Shown here: piece by piece, positions 1 through 5,303 of the stretch
Position numbering within the stretch: position 1 is the first letter of the stretch
How the letters are laid out: every line of letters starts with the position of its first letter
NCBI GenBank assembly: GCA_026392135.1
Contig: JAPLCR010000422.1
Location: forward strand, 1-5,303
Origin: Armatimonadota bacterium
Lineage (GTDB): Bacteria; Armatimonadota; Chthonomonadetes; Chthonomonadales; Chthonomonadaceae
Length of the DNA stretch: 5,303 nucleotides
Direction: 5' to 3'
Notes under the pieces: generated by a model
What the model saw: only the letters and a program-made list of their open reading frames with translations
Database searches by the model: none
What the model was told of the DNA's origin: nothing
Made by a program: the position numbers and the translations under genes

Positions 1-83
1 TCCCATAACCCTTCCAAGTAACTCTTGGATTTCAACGCGTATTCGTCTACTGCTTTGTGGCGTTTCTCAGGCAACTGCCTCAA
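1..83 (-). CDS. Possible N-terminal fragment of an unidentified protein, cut by the window edge
   Basis: An open minus-strand frame runs from a TAA stop at 92-90 to the left edge. From the TTG at 83-81 it reads 27 codons, containing QLPEKRHKAVDEYALKSK followed by SYLEGLW. The composition (Lys, Glu, Leu, Ala, an LPE-type helix start) looks like a real soluble helical protein, vaguely like the short helices of small antitoxin-type proteins, but that resemblance is only an impression. No good Shine-Dalgarno sequence precedes either TTG candidate (83-81 or 74-72), and there is no ATG in this frame within the window. It could also be the tail of a decayed gene, or chance. It lies downstream of the small membrane protein gene on the same strand. 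Confidence 0.25.
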   Translation of the reverse strand, partial: MRQLPEKRHKAVDEYALKSKSYLEGLW

Positions 84-149
84 AAGGAGTTACTTTGCGA
101 GTGAACTGAACTCTTACGATAACCCGAGGGCTTCTACCTCTTCGCTTCG
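84..149. other. Short intergenic stretch with no identifiable feature
   Basis: These 66 bases follow the stop of the small membrane protein gene on the minus strand. I see no hairpin with a T-run that would serve as a terminator for that gene, and no tRNA or promoter. The short CCCGAGGG element at 123-130 is too small to call a stem. Confidence 0.4.
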
Positions 150-443
150 TTAGGCACTCCGTCGCGCTGTTGCAACACCGACCACTGTGCCCAACAAAGC
201 ACTTCCCAAACTTGCTACAGAGATTATCGCCGTAGCACCAAATTGCGCGGCGATTGGGATACCAGCAAAGCAGGCGAGCGTCCCCACGACGCAACCGAGC
301 AAAAAGCCACCCGCCGAGCCAACTGCCCCGCTGATAAGCCACCTGCTGGACGGTATCTGCCGCGCCCAACAGATGCCACCAACTAAAGCGAGTACCAAGC
401 CTGTGAGCATTACATAGAGGATGAACGCGATGACAAACGGCAT
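150..443 (-). CDS. Small three-helix membrane protein of unknown function (97 aa)
   Basis: I do not recognise the family. The 97-residue product is almost entirely hydrophobic, with three probable membrane segments at about residues 3-25, 36-60 and 70-92. It contains no Asp, Glu or Lys; its only charged residues are Arg28, Arg34, Arg94 and Arg95. By the positive-inside rule this places the first loop and the C-terminus in the cytoplasm. Segments two and three are rich in Gly, Ala and Ser with GxxxG-like spacing (Gly39, Gly42, Gly45, Gly46, Gly50, Gly54), which favours tight helix packing. The general look recalls small Gly-rich membrane proteins such as the transglycosylase-associated (YeaQ/YmgE) group, but no diagnostic motif supports that. 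The ATG at 443-441 is well supported by a near-perfect Shine-Dalgarno four bases upstream. It begins 66 bases after the ispH stop on the same strand, with no terminator between, so co-transcription with ispH is likely. The stop is TAA. Confidence 0.72.
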   Translation of the reverse strand: MPFVIAFILYVMLTGLVLALVGGICWARQIPSSRWLISGAVGSAGGFLLGCVVGTLACFAGIPIAAQFGATAIISVASLGSALLGTVVGVATARRSA

Positions 444-447
444 AAGA

Positions 448-456
448 CCTCCTTAG
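448..456 (-). promoter_or_regulatory. Very strong ribosome binding site of the small membrane protein gene
   Basis: On the minus strand the bases just before the ATG at 443-441 read CTAAGGAGGTCTTATG. AAGGAGGT is a full-length match to the 16S rRNA anti-Shine-Dalgarno. The gap from AGGAGG to ATG is four bases. This fixes the start codon and is the main reason to believe this small gene is real rather than one of the overlapping alternative frames. Confidence 0.8.
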
Positions 457-509
457 CTTAACCTGGGGTTCACGGTAAGCATTCAAGCCTAGTGCAAGAG
501 GTACGTAAT

Positions 510-1433
510 CTACCGCTCTGGGTTGTGCAGGTTCCAGTCATCAGGCAAATCGCCGTCGTTCAGCATACGCGCTACCTCTTCAATCACCCAGTCAGGTGTA
601 GAGGCTCCCGCCGTCAGCCCGATGTTCCGCCTTCCCAAAAGCCAGCGCGAGTCAATGTCGTCGGCGGTCTCGATATGGTATGCAGGAACCCCCTCTCCTT
701 CACACAGTTGGCGTAGTCGGCGCGTGTTCGCACTCTTCCTGCCGCCAATCACAATCACAACGTCTACCTCACGCGCAAGAGCGACCGCCGCCTCTTGAAG
801 TTCATCTGTTGCCCCGCAGATAGTGTTACACGCCCGCACATCGGGGACGCGCCTACATACCTCAGCGACAATCTGCGCGAAAGTCTCCGCCAACTGCGTT
901 GTCTGCGAAATAACCCCCACTTTCTTGCCCAGAGTGAGCGCAGATACCTCTTCGGGGTGAGAGACGAGTTGAACGCTTCCTCCCATGCTTTCAACGGTTC
1001 CTATGACTCCTCTCACCTCGGTATGACCGGGGTCGCCAACCAATAAAATAGGATAGCCCTGCTCAATTAACTGCTTCGCGGTGCGATTCACCTTTGAAAC
1101 GAAGGGGCAGGTTACATCCACAATATCCAGTCCCTGCTCTTTTGCCGCCTGTAGGACTTGCGGTGCGACACCATGTGCAGACAGAATAACGGCTCCGCTG
1201 GAGATGTCGCTCAATGCCTCCGCTGTTTCGATTCCCTGCTGACGTAGATGCTGGATCACCTGTGAGTTGTGGACAATCTGCCCAAGAGAGGTAATGTTAC
1301 CGCTACGTGCGTGCCGCGCCTGCTGTGCCATCTCGACGGCACGGCGCACCCCGAAACAGAAGCCTGCCACGCGTGCCAGTTTGATATTGCGCTTCTGAAC
1401 TCTCGGTAATTCCAATTGTAACAGTGTTCCCAT
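510..1433 (-). CDS. ispH: 4-hydroxy-3-methylbut-2-enyl diphosphate reductase (IspH/LytB)
   Basis: IspH performs the last step of the cytosolic MEP pathway: reductive dehydroxylation of HMBPP to IPP and DMAPP, the isoprenoid building blocks, at a [4Fe-4S] cluster. The 307-residue product carries the whole family signature. The three cluster cysteines are Cys26 in GFCFGV, Cys109 in VTCPFV and Cys206 in NTICGAT. Substrate-pocket residues are His55 (HNSQV), His87 (SAHGV), His137 and the proton-relay Glu139 (GHTEV), the SQTT motif at 176-179, Ser234 and Asn236 (KSANTRRL), and Ser278 in TAGASTPD. Length is normal for the family apart from an N-terminus about 14 residues longer than the E. coli enzyme, whose first cluster Cys is residue 12. 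The ATG at 1433-1431 is kept because AGGAGT lies nine bases upstream and no better internal start is seen. Transcription leaves a consensus promoter in the divergent intergenic region, and the small membrane protein gene follows 66 bases downstream. The stop is TAG. Confidence 0.97.
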   Translation of the reverse strand: MGTLLQLELPRVQKRNIKLARVAGFCFGVRRAVEMAQQARHARSGNITSLGQIVHNSQVIQHLRQQGIETAEALSDISSGAVILSAHGVAPQVLQAAKEQGLDIVDVTCPFVSKVNRTAKQLIEQGYPILLVGDPGHTEVRGVIGTVESMGGSVQLVSHPEEVSALTLGKKVGVISQTTQLAETFAQIVAEVCRRVPDVRACNTICGATDELQEAAVALAREVDVVIVIGGRKSANTRRLRQLCEGEGVPAYHIETADDIDSRWLLGRRNIGLTAGASTPDWVIEEVARMLNDGDLPDDWNLHNPER

Positions 1434-1442
1434 AAATATGGT

Positions 1443-1448
1443 ACTCCT
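1443..1448 (-). promoter_or_regulatory. Ribosome binding site of ispH
   Basis: On the minus strand AGGAGT is followed by nine bases and then the ATG at 1433-1431. This good Shine-Dalgarno at normal spacing decides in favour of the longer N-terminus, about 14 residues longer than that of E. coli IspH. Confidence 0.75.
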
Positions 1449-1461
1449 AAATAATACAATT

Positions 1462-1480
1462 TACTTTGAAATGCAAAGTA
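1462..1480. repeat. Perfect 7-bp inverted repeat at the predicted start of the ispH transcript
   Basis: TACTTTG (1462-1468) and CAAAGTA (1474-1480) are exact inverted copies separated by the five bases AAATG. The element lies between the predicted transcription start (near 1484) and the ribosome binding site of ispH. It could be a repressor operator or a small hairpin in the leader RNA. No T-run follows on the ispH strand, so it does not look like an intrinsic terminator. Confidence 0.5.
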
Positions 1481-1490
1481 CTCTGTAAAC

Positions 1491-1519
1491 ATTGTAACCC
1501 GAAACCTTTTGATTGTCAA
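1491..1519 (-). promoter_or_regulatory. Sigma-70-type promoter driving ispH
   Basis: On the minus strand TTGACA (1519-1514) is a perfect -35 box. It is followed by exactly 17 bases and then TACAAT (1496-1491), a five-of-six match to the -10 consensus. The expected transcription start is near 1484, leaving a leader of about 50 bases before the ispH ATG. Position, spacing and sequence all agree, so this is a strong prediction. Confidence 0.8.
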
Positions 1520-1614
1520 GATACATCGTAAAAAACAACAGCACCCAAAACCTTGAACCAATAGGTTAAGAGCTTCTCCGTTCATTTTTTAAGGAAAATT
1601 TAAGCCAATTTTAA

Positions 1615-1646
1615 TTTTACTTGCGAGAAACTTCCCGTATTATAAG
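1615..1646 (+). promoter_or_regulatory. Weak candidate promoter for the lipoprotein gene
   Basis: A TATTAT box at 1638-1643, overlapping TATAAG at 1641-1646, resembles a -10 element. The hexamer 17 bases upstream of TATTAT is TTTTAC, a poor -35. The AT-rich tract just upstream could compensate as an UP element, or the gene could use an activator or another sigma factor. If used, the transcript would start near 1650 with a leader of roughly 90 bases. Confidence 0.3.
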
Positions 1647-1697
1647 GTGCGCTCACTGTAAAGGCTCCGAATAGTACGTGAGTGGGAGAATGTGTTC

Positions 1698-1713
1698 TTG
1701 GCATTTTTGCCAA
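1698..1713 (+). repeat. Perfect TTGGCA/TGCCAA inverted repeat ahead of the lipoprotein ribosome binding site
   Basis: TTGGCATTTTTGCCAA is a perfect 6-bp inverted repeat around a four-T centre. It ends four bases before the AGGAAAGG ribosome binding site. It could be a transcription factor operator or a small leader hairpin that affects translation. No T-run follows, so it is not a terminator. Confidence 0.5.
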
Positions 1714-1717
1714 TTCG

Positions 1718-1725
1718 AGGAAAGG
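1718..1725 (+). promoter_or_regulatory. Ribosome binding site of the lipoprotein gene
   Basis: AGGAAAGG lies 12 bases before the ATG at 1738, a slightly long but workable spacing. It favours this ATG over an in-frame upstream ATG at 1690, which has its GGGAG only one base away. The upstream start would also push the signal peptide 16 residues inward. Confidence 0.5.
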
Positions 1726-1737
1726 TTTACACCTAAA

Positions 1738-4700
1738 ATGAGGCACCAAGGTTTTCATGGAAGGCTATACCGCCTCCGCACTCTGTGCGGTATAGCGGGG
1801 CTTACGCTCCTTTTCGCGGCTGTAGGTTGCGGCAAAAACAGTGAGGCTCCTGTCAACAAGCCTACAGAACCTGCGACCTATCGTCAAGCGGTATCGCTTT
1901 TTTACACAGGGCTACGCGCCTACGAAACGGGAGGTCCCTCTCTGCCAGAGTTCAACACGCTCGCTCACACAAGCCTTTTAGAGTTTACAAAGCTTGTACC
2001 GACGGAACCCGCTGGCTGGTTGAACCTTGCCCTTATTTCGCAGAAACTTCTCCAAAAGACCGATGAAGCCCTCCAAGCGATTGAAAAAGCAAAAACACTT
2101 GCTCCTAATAATGCCGATGTAGAGGTACTGTACGGTTTTCTTTTAGAGCAGCAGGGTAAGGTTCCTGAAGCTCTCCCCCATCTCCGACGTGCCGTTGAAC
2201 TCGACGGAAAGAACGCACGTGCCCGCTATCGCCTTGTAGAGACCCTCCTACAGAACCCTACCCCAGAAATACAGAACGAGGTGCAGACTCACCTCGCCGC
2301 CATTCTCGAACAACAGCCTAACAACCTATGCGTTCTCGTGTATTATGCGCGTAACTGTGCTGAACGCAAAGACAGCGTGAACCTCCAAACTACTATGAGC
2401 AAAATTACGCGCCTGCAAGAGCCGGGTTGGGGGCAGAGCGCAACCGATACCTTCGCGAAAATTCAGCAAGGGCTAACCGAGCCGGATGTCTCCGCCATAG
2501 CCCCACTATTTACTCAACTACACAACGTTTTGAGGACTAATTCCAACTATTTCAAGAGCATGGCTCCTTTCAAGGCAGATGTTGTTTATGAGCGCTTCTA
2601 TGTACTAGCACCCCCTCCCACAACCCCATCGCCCGCAGACACAAGCCTCACACTACAGGATGAACCGCTCAATGACGCACCGACAGCAGAGAAGTGGACA
2701 TACTCCCGAACGATAGTTCTGAAACCGGAAGTTCCTACTGAGCTAGCCGCCAAATTCGTCAATTACAAAGCCATTGCAACCCCAGAAGGTCCGCAGGGAC
2801 TGCTTGTCGCAAACGGAAGCAAGGTAGTTATCGCGACCGGCGAGGGCAAAACTATCACCCTTCCCTTCCCCGGCGGCTCGAAAGCGACTCCGCCCGCCCC
2901 CGAAGGGATTAACCCTATAGATTTCAGTTACGACTTCCGCCCCGACCTGGTTCTTTCGGGTGAGGGCGGTCTCAAATTCTATCGGCAGTCCCCAGACACC
3001 ACGTTCACCGATGTCACCGCAGACACAAAACTCCCCGCCGCGCCCCTCAATCGCGCCTATAGAGGAACATGGGCGTGCGACATTGACCTTGACGGCGACC
3101 TCGACCTCATACTCGCGCCTGCCAAAGGCGATGCCTCCGTCCTTCGCAATAACGGCGATGGAACGTGGGTAGAGATAAAGCCCTTCCCCTCTGTTCGAGA
3201 CGTTCAGCAGATGACATGGGCGGACATGGACAACGACGGCGACCAAGACGCTGTTTTCCTGACCGCAGACGGCAAACTTCACGCTTTCGAGAACCTACGC
3301 TCTGGCATATACCGCGCATGGAAAGCCCCTACCCTCTCTGTAAAAGCTGCCGCAATCACCGTTAGTGATTTAGAACGCTCTGGGCAGTTCCAACTGATAG
3401 TCCTACAAGAAGACGGTAAAATTGTCGCTCTGTGCTACTCCGACGGCAAAATAGATTGGGAGAGTAAAGACATTGGGCAGTGGAACGGGTTAAAGGTGGA
3501 TGGAACCGAACGCATCTTTGCCGCGGAACTAGATAATAACGGCACTTTTGACCTTATTACGACAAACCTAAGCGGCTTTGCAGTGTGGTTAGGCGACGAT
3601 AAGGGTGGGTTTACCGCTCTTCCAACAACAAGTAAAACCCACTCCCTCACCCTAACTAACGACTCAATGGAAGGACGGCTACACCCCATAAGCATTACCG
3701 CTGACGGCAAGCCTTCTCGCCTCCATAATCGGGGGACGAAAAACTACCACTGGCAAGACTTCCGCCCTCGTGCTGACTATGTGGTGCGGGGACCTATTCA
3801 GAACGTTGCAGCTGGTAGCGGTCGTATTAATGCCTTTGGGTTCGGTGGCTCTCTTGAGTTACGTGCCTCTCTGCTCTATCAACACGCACTTATGACAGAG
3901 CCTAACCTACACTTTGGGCTAGGTGAAAATGGGCAGACCGATGCTATTCGCTTTGTCTGGCCCAACGGTTATGTGCGTGCCGACTTCGCTAGCAATCTAA
4001 AAATGGACGCAGTGCAGACCGCCCCCTATCGTCCAGGAGGCTCCTGTCCATGGCTCTACGCTTGGGATGGCAAGGAGATGAAACTCGTAACTGACTGCAT
4101 CTGGCGCTCCCCGCTTGGGCTGAGAATCAACGCACAGGCGACAGCGGGAGTCGTGCAGACTGAAGACTGGATAAAGATTCGCGGCGACCAGTTGAAGCCG
4201 CGTAACGGCTACTACGACCTTCGAATATGCGCGGAGCTGTGGGAGACACACTTCTTCGACCATCTTGGGCTTATGGCGGTAGACCACCCGAAAGACACCG
4301 ATATCTGGATAGACGAACGGTTCTCGATTCCGCCGCCGCCTCTCGCCGTCATCACGACGCGCAAGCCCGTACCAGTCTCAAATGCGGTGGATGATAGTGG
4401 AAACGATGTAACTAAAACCGTGAGTACGCGGGATGCGACATACCTAGACAACTTCGGACGCGGGCAGTATCAGGGAGTTGCTCGTAACCACTACGTAGAG
4501 GTGGAGGTCGACCCGACTATGCCGAAAACGGGTTCACTCTACCTTATCGCGACGGGCTGGATTCATCCAACGGACAGCAGTATCAACGTGGCTATTTCGC
4601 AGGGAAATCACGAACCGCCGCAAGGTCTTAGCCTTGAGGTTCCCGACGGCAAGGGCGGCTGGATGACGGCGAAGCCGGGACTAGGCTTCCCGGAAGGCAA

Positions 4701-5303
4701 AGTCAAGACAGTTGTCCTCAATTTGACAGGGATATTCCGCCCGAACACGCCGCGCAGAGTCCGCCTTCGCACGAACCTCGAAATCTACTGGGACTACATC
4801 GGAACAGCGGTAGGCGTGGCAAACGCGCCTATCGAAAAACAGATGACGAGCCTGACAGGGGCGGATTTGCAAAGCAGGGGCTTCTCGCAGACGGTAACAA
4901 AGAACGTCTCTTCGCCCGAAATCGGTATCTATAACGTGGTGGCAGTGAAGCCCATCTGGCTCGACTTGGAAGGCTACTACACGCGCTTCGGCGACGTGCA
5001 AGAGCTACTCAAAAAGACAGATGACCGCTACGTGATTATGAACGCAGGCGACGAAATGCGTCTCCGATTCAGCGAAATCGCCCCGCCGAAAGCGGGCTGG
5101 GAGCGTGACTATGTGCTTATCGGAGATGGATGGGTGAAGGATGGAAACTTTAACACGACCTTCTCCAAAACGGTAATGCCTTTGCCCTCCCACAGCATTA
5201 AGAGCTACTCAAATCCGCCGACTGAGTTACAAAATGACCCAGTCTACAAGAAGCATAAGCAGGATTGGAAGACCTACCATACGCGCTATGTGTCGCCCCG
5301 CGA
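1738..5303 (+). CDS. Large surface lipoprotein: TPR, FG-GAP/VCBS repeats, UnbV/ASPIC domain, conserved C-terminal module (3' end outside window)
   Basis: One frame stays open for 1188 codons to the right edge. The N-terminus is a lipoprotein signal peptide: Arg-rich start, hydrophobic stretch 16-29, lipobox AAVG and Cys31. Two clean 34-residue TPR units occupy 92-125 and 126-159, with weaker helical repeats to about 220. A Pro-rich linker lies at about 291-322. FG-GAP/VCBS repeats follow from about 395, with calcium-type loops at 448-456 (DIDLDGDLD), 496-504 (DMDNDGDQD) and 599-605 (DNNGTFD), plus degenerate copies near 395 and 544; such repeats build beta-propellers. An UnbV/ASPIC (CRTAC1-type) domain at about 675-745 shows GFGG, HFGLG (725-729) and WPNG (741-744). 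The C-terminal module starts at CPWLYAWDG (770-778) and includes RSPLGLRINAQ, GYYTRFGDV (1079-1087), DDRYVIM (1095-1101) and DGWVKDG near 1130. From memory this order matches long CRTAC1-like proteins of Acidobacteria-type genomes. Those end soon after a segment like YHTRYVSPR, so little is probably missing. It likely acts at the cell surface in binding or scaffolding; its substrate is unknown. Confidence 0.9.
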   Translation, partial: MRHQGFHGRLYRLRTLCGIAGLTLLFAAVGCGKNSEAPVNKPTEPATYRQAVSLFYTGLRAYETGGPSLPEFNTLAHTSLLEFTKLVPTEPAGWLNLALISQKLLQKTDEALQAIEKAKTLAPNNADVEVLYGFLLEQQGKVPEALPHLRRAVELDGKNARARYRLVETLLQNPTPEIQNEVQTHLAAILEQQPNNLCVLVYYARNCAERKDSVNLQTTMSKITRLQEPGWGQSATDTFAKIQQGLTEPDVSAIAPLFTQLHNVLRTNSNYFKSMAPFKADVVYERFYVLAPPPTTPSPADTSLTLQDEPLNDAPTAEKWTYSRTIVLKPEVPTELAAKFVNYKAIATPEGPQGLLVANGSKVVIATGEGKTITLPFPGGSKATPPAPEGINPIDFSYDFRPDLVLSGEGGLKFYRQSPDTTFTDVTADTKLPAAPLNRAYRGTWACDIDLDGDLDLILAPAKGDASVLRNNGDGTWVEIKPFPSVRDVQQMTWADMDNDGDQDAVFLTADGKLHAFENLRSGIYRAWKAPTLSVKAAAITVSDLERSGQFQLIVLQEDGKIVALCYSDGKIDWESKDIGQWNGLKVDGTERIFAAELDNNGTFDLITTNLSGFAVWLGDDKGGFTALPTTSKTHSLTLTNDSMEGRLHPISITADGKPSRLHNRGTKNYHWQDFRPRADYVVRGPIQNVAAGSGRINAFGFGGSLELRASLLYQHALMTEPNLHFGLGENGQTDAIRFVWPNGYVRADFASNLKMDAVQTAPYRPGGSCPWLYAWDGKEMKLVTDCIWRSPLGLRINAQATAGVVQTEDWIKIRGDQLKPRNGYYDLRICAELWETHFFDHLGLMAVDHPKDTDIWIDERFSIPPPPLAVITTRKPVPVSNAVDDSGNDVTKTVSTRDATYLDNFGRGQYQGVARNHYVEVEVDPTMPKTGSLYLIATGWIHPTDSSINVAISQGNHEPPQGLSLEVPDGKGGWMTAKPGLGFPEGKVKTVVLNLTGIFRPNTPRRVRLRTNLEIYWDYIGTAVGVANAPIEKQMTSLTGADLQSRGFSQTVTKNVSSPEIGIYNVVAVKPIWLDLEGYYTRFGDVQELLKKTDDRYVIMNAGDEMRLRFSEIAPPKAGWERDYVLIGDGWVKDGNFNTTFSKTVMPLPSHSIKSYSNPPTELQNDPVYKKHKQDWKTYHTRYVSPR
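1764..1796 (+). repeat. 10-bp inverted repeat with a nested alternative hairpin inside the signal-peptide codons
   Basis: GCTATACCGC (1764-1773) and GCGGTATAGC (1787-1796) are perfect inverted copies separated by 13 bases. Within this span CCGCAC (1776-1781) and GTGCGG (1785-1790) form a second perfect stem with a three-base loop. The two stems share bases 1787-1790 and so cannot both form. The element starts 26 bases after the first base of the ATG, encodes part of the signal peptide, and may influence translation initiation. No T-run follows. Confidence 0.55.

Larger units (their letters stand above)
1434..1737. other. Divergent intergenic region between ispH and the lipoprotein gene
   Basis: These 304 bases separate two genes read in opposite directions and hold no credible coding frame. 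The left half carries the ispH promoter, a 7-bp inverted repeat and the ispH ribosome binding site. The middle (about 1583-1620) is very AT-rich, with several T and A tracts that could act as an upstream promoter element. The right half contains a possible -10 box near 1638-1646, a perfect TTGGCA/TGCCAA palindrome and the lipoprotein ribosome binding site. The stretch 1520-1582 shows no further recognisable signal. No known riboswitch motif was recognised in the leader (about 1650-1737). Confidence 0.7.

Noticed and set aside
13..29. TCCAAG-taact-CTTGGA hairpin near the left edge
   Set aside because: It is a short 6-bp stem with no T-run on either strand, and it overlaps a possible coding frame; it is not enough for a terminator or operator call.
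456..480. Imperfect stem (GCTTA-A-CC with GG-TAAGC) between ispH and the membrane protein gene
   Set aside because: It has a bulge, a long loop and no T-run. It neither looks like a terminator nor clearly covers the ribosome binding site.
67..486. Minus-strand 139-codon frame overlapping the small membrane protein gene
   Set aside because: Its translation is rich in Trp, Cys and Arg and resembles no protein. It overlaps in another frame the 97-residue gene that has the strong ribosome binding site.
492..1046. Plus-strand frames opposite ispH
   Set aside because: These are antisense shadows of a clearly conserved enzyme gene, with low-complexity Ser/Arg-rich translations.
1690..1737. Alternative upstream ATG at 1690 for the lipoprotein
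   Set aside because: It is in frame, but its GGGAG is only one base from the ATG, and it would add 16 polar residues in front of a normal-length lipoprotein signal peptide.
2743..3282. Minus-strand 179-codon frame inside the lipoprotein gene
   Set aside because: It lies opposite the FG-GAP repeats. Its Gly/Val/Arg-rich content is the antisense image of Asp/Gly/Pro-rich coding sequence, and it has no family resemblance.
4034..4046. CAGGAG-G-CTCCTG palindrome with a Shine-Dalgarno-like AGGAGG inside the lipoprotein gene
   Set aside because: It encodes the junction before the conserved CPWLYAWDG motif in an uninterrupted frame, with no suitable start codon and no break in domain order, so an internal gene start is not supported.
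1..5303. Search for CRISPR arrays, insertion sequences, tRNA genes and long direct repeats
   Set aside because: No regularly spaced repeats, transposase motifs, tRNA-like cloverleaf sequences or long direct repeats were seen on reading both strands.

Overview
The window looks like bacterial chromosome of moderate GC content. It holds two certain genes, one likely small gene, and a possible gene fragment at the left edge. The certain genes are ispH on the minus strand and a very long lipoprotein gene on the plus strand that runs off the right edge. No phage, transposon, CRISPR, tRNA or rRNA signal was seen. The MEP-pathway enzyme and a lipoprotein with TPR, FG-GAP, UnbV/ASPIC and a conserved C-terminal module suggest a free-living bacterium. 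That architecture is familiar from Acidobacteria-like and similar environmental phyla. Phylum placement from one window is a guess (Acidobacteriota, Armatimonadota and Planctomycetota are all possible).

Layout, left to right. Positions 1-83 (minus) hold an open frame that could be the N-terminal part of a gene leaving the window. Positions 84-149 show nothing firm. Positions 150-443 (minus) encode a 97-residue three-helix membrane protein with a near-perfect Shine-Dalgarno sequence. Positions 510-1433 (minus) encode IspH, the last enzyme of the MEP isoprenoid pathway, with all its iron-sulfur and active-site motifs. The membrane protein starts 66 bases after the ispH stop with no visible terminator between, so the two probably share the ispH transcript.

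Positions 1434-1737 are a divergent intergenic region. It carries an excellent sigma-70-type promoter firing left into ispH (TTGACA, 17 bases, TACAAT) and a perfect 7-bp inverted repeat just after the predicted transcription start. On the right side it has a weaker AT-rich promoter candidate and a perfect 6-bp palindrome just before the lipoprotein ribosome binding site. Another 10-bp inverted repeat lies within the signal-peptide codons of the lipoprotein.

From 1738 to the right edge a single frame stays open for 1188 codons. It encodes a secreted lipoprotein: signal peptide with lipobox Cys31, TPR repeats, a proline-rich linker, calcium-type FG-GAP/VCBS repeats, an UnbV/ASPIC domain and a long conserved C-terminal module. 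It likely sits on the cell surface or in the periplasm; its biochemical role is not known. Nothing suggests that it works with ispH; the two only share an upstream region. I did not find convincing evidence of a wholly new system. The most interesting items are the large multidomain lipoprotein and the cluster of inverted repeats around its translation start.
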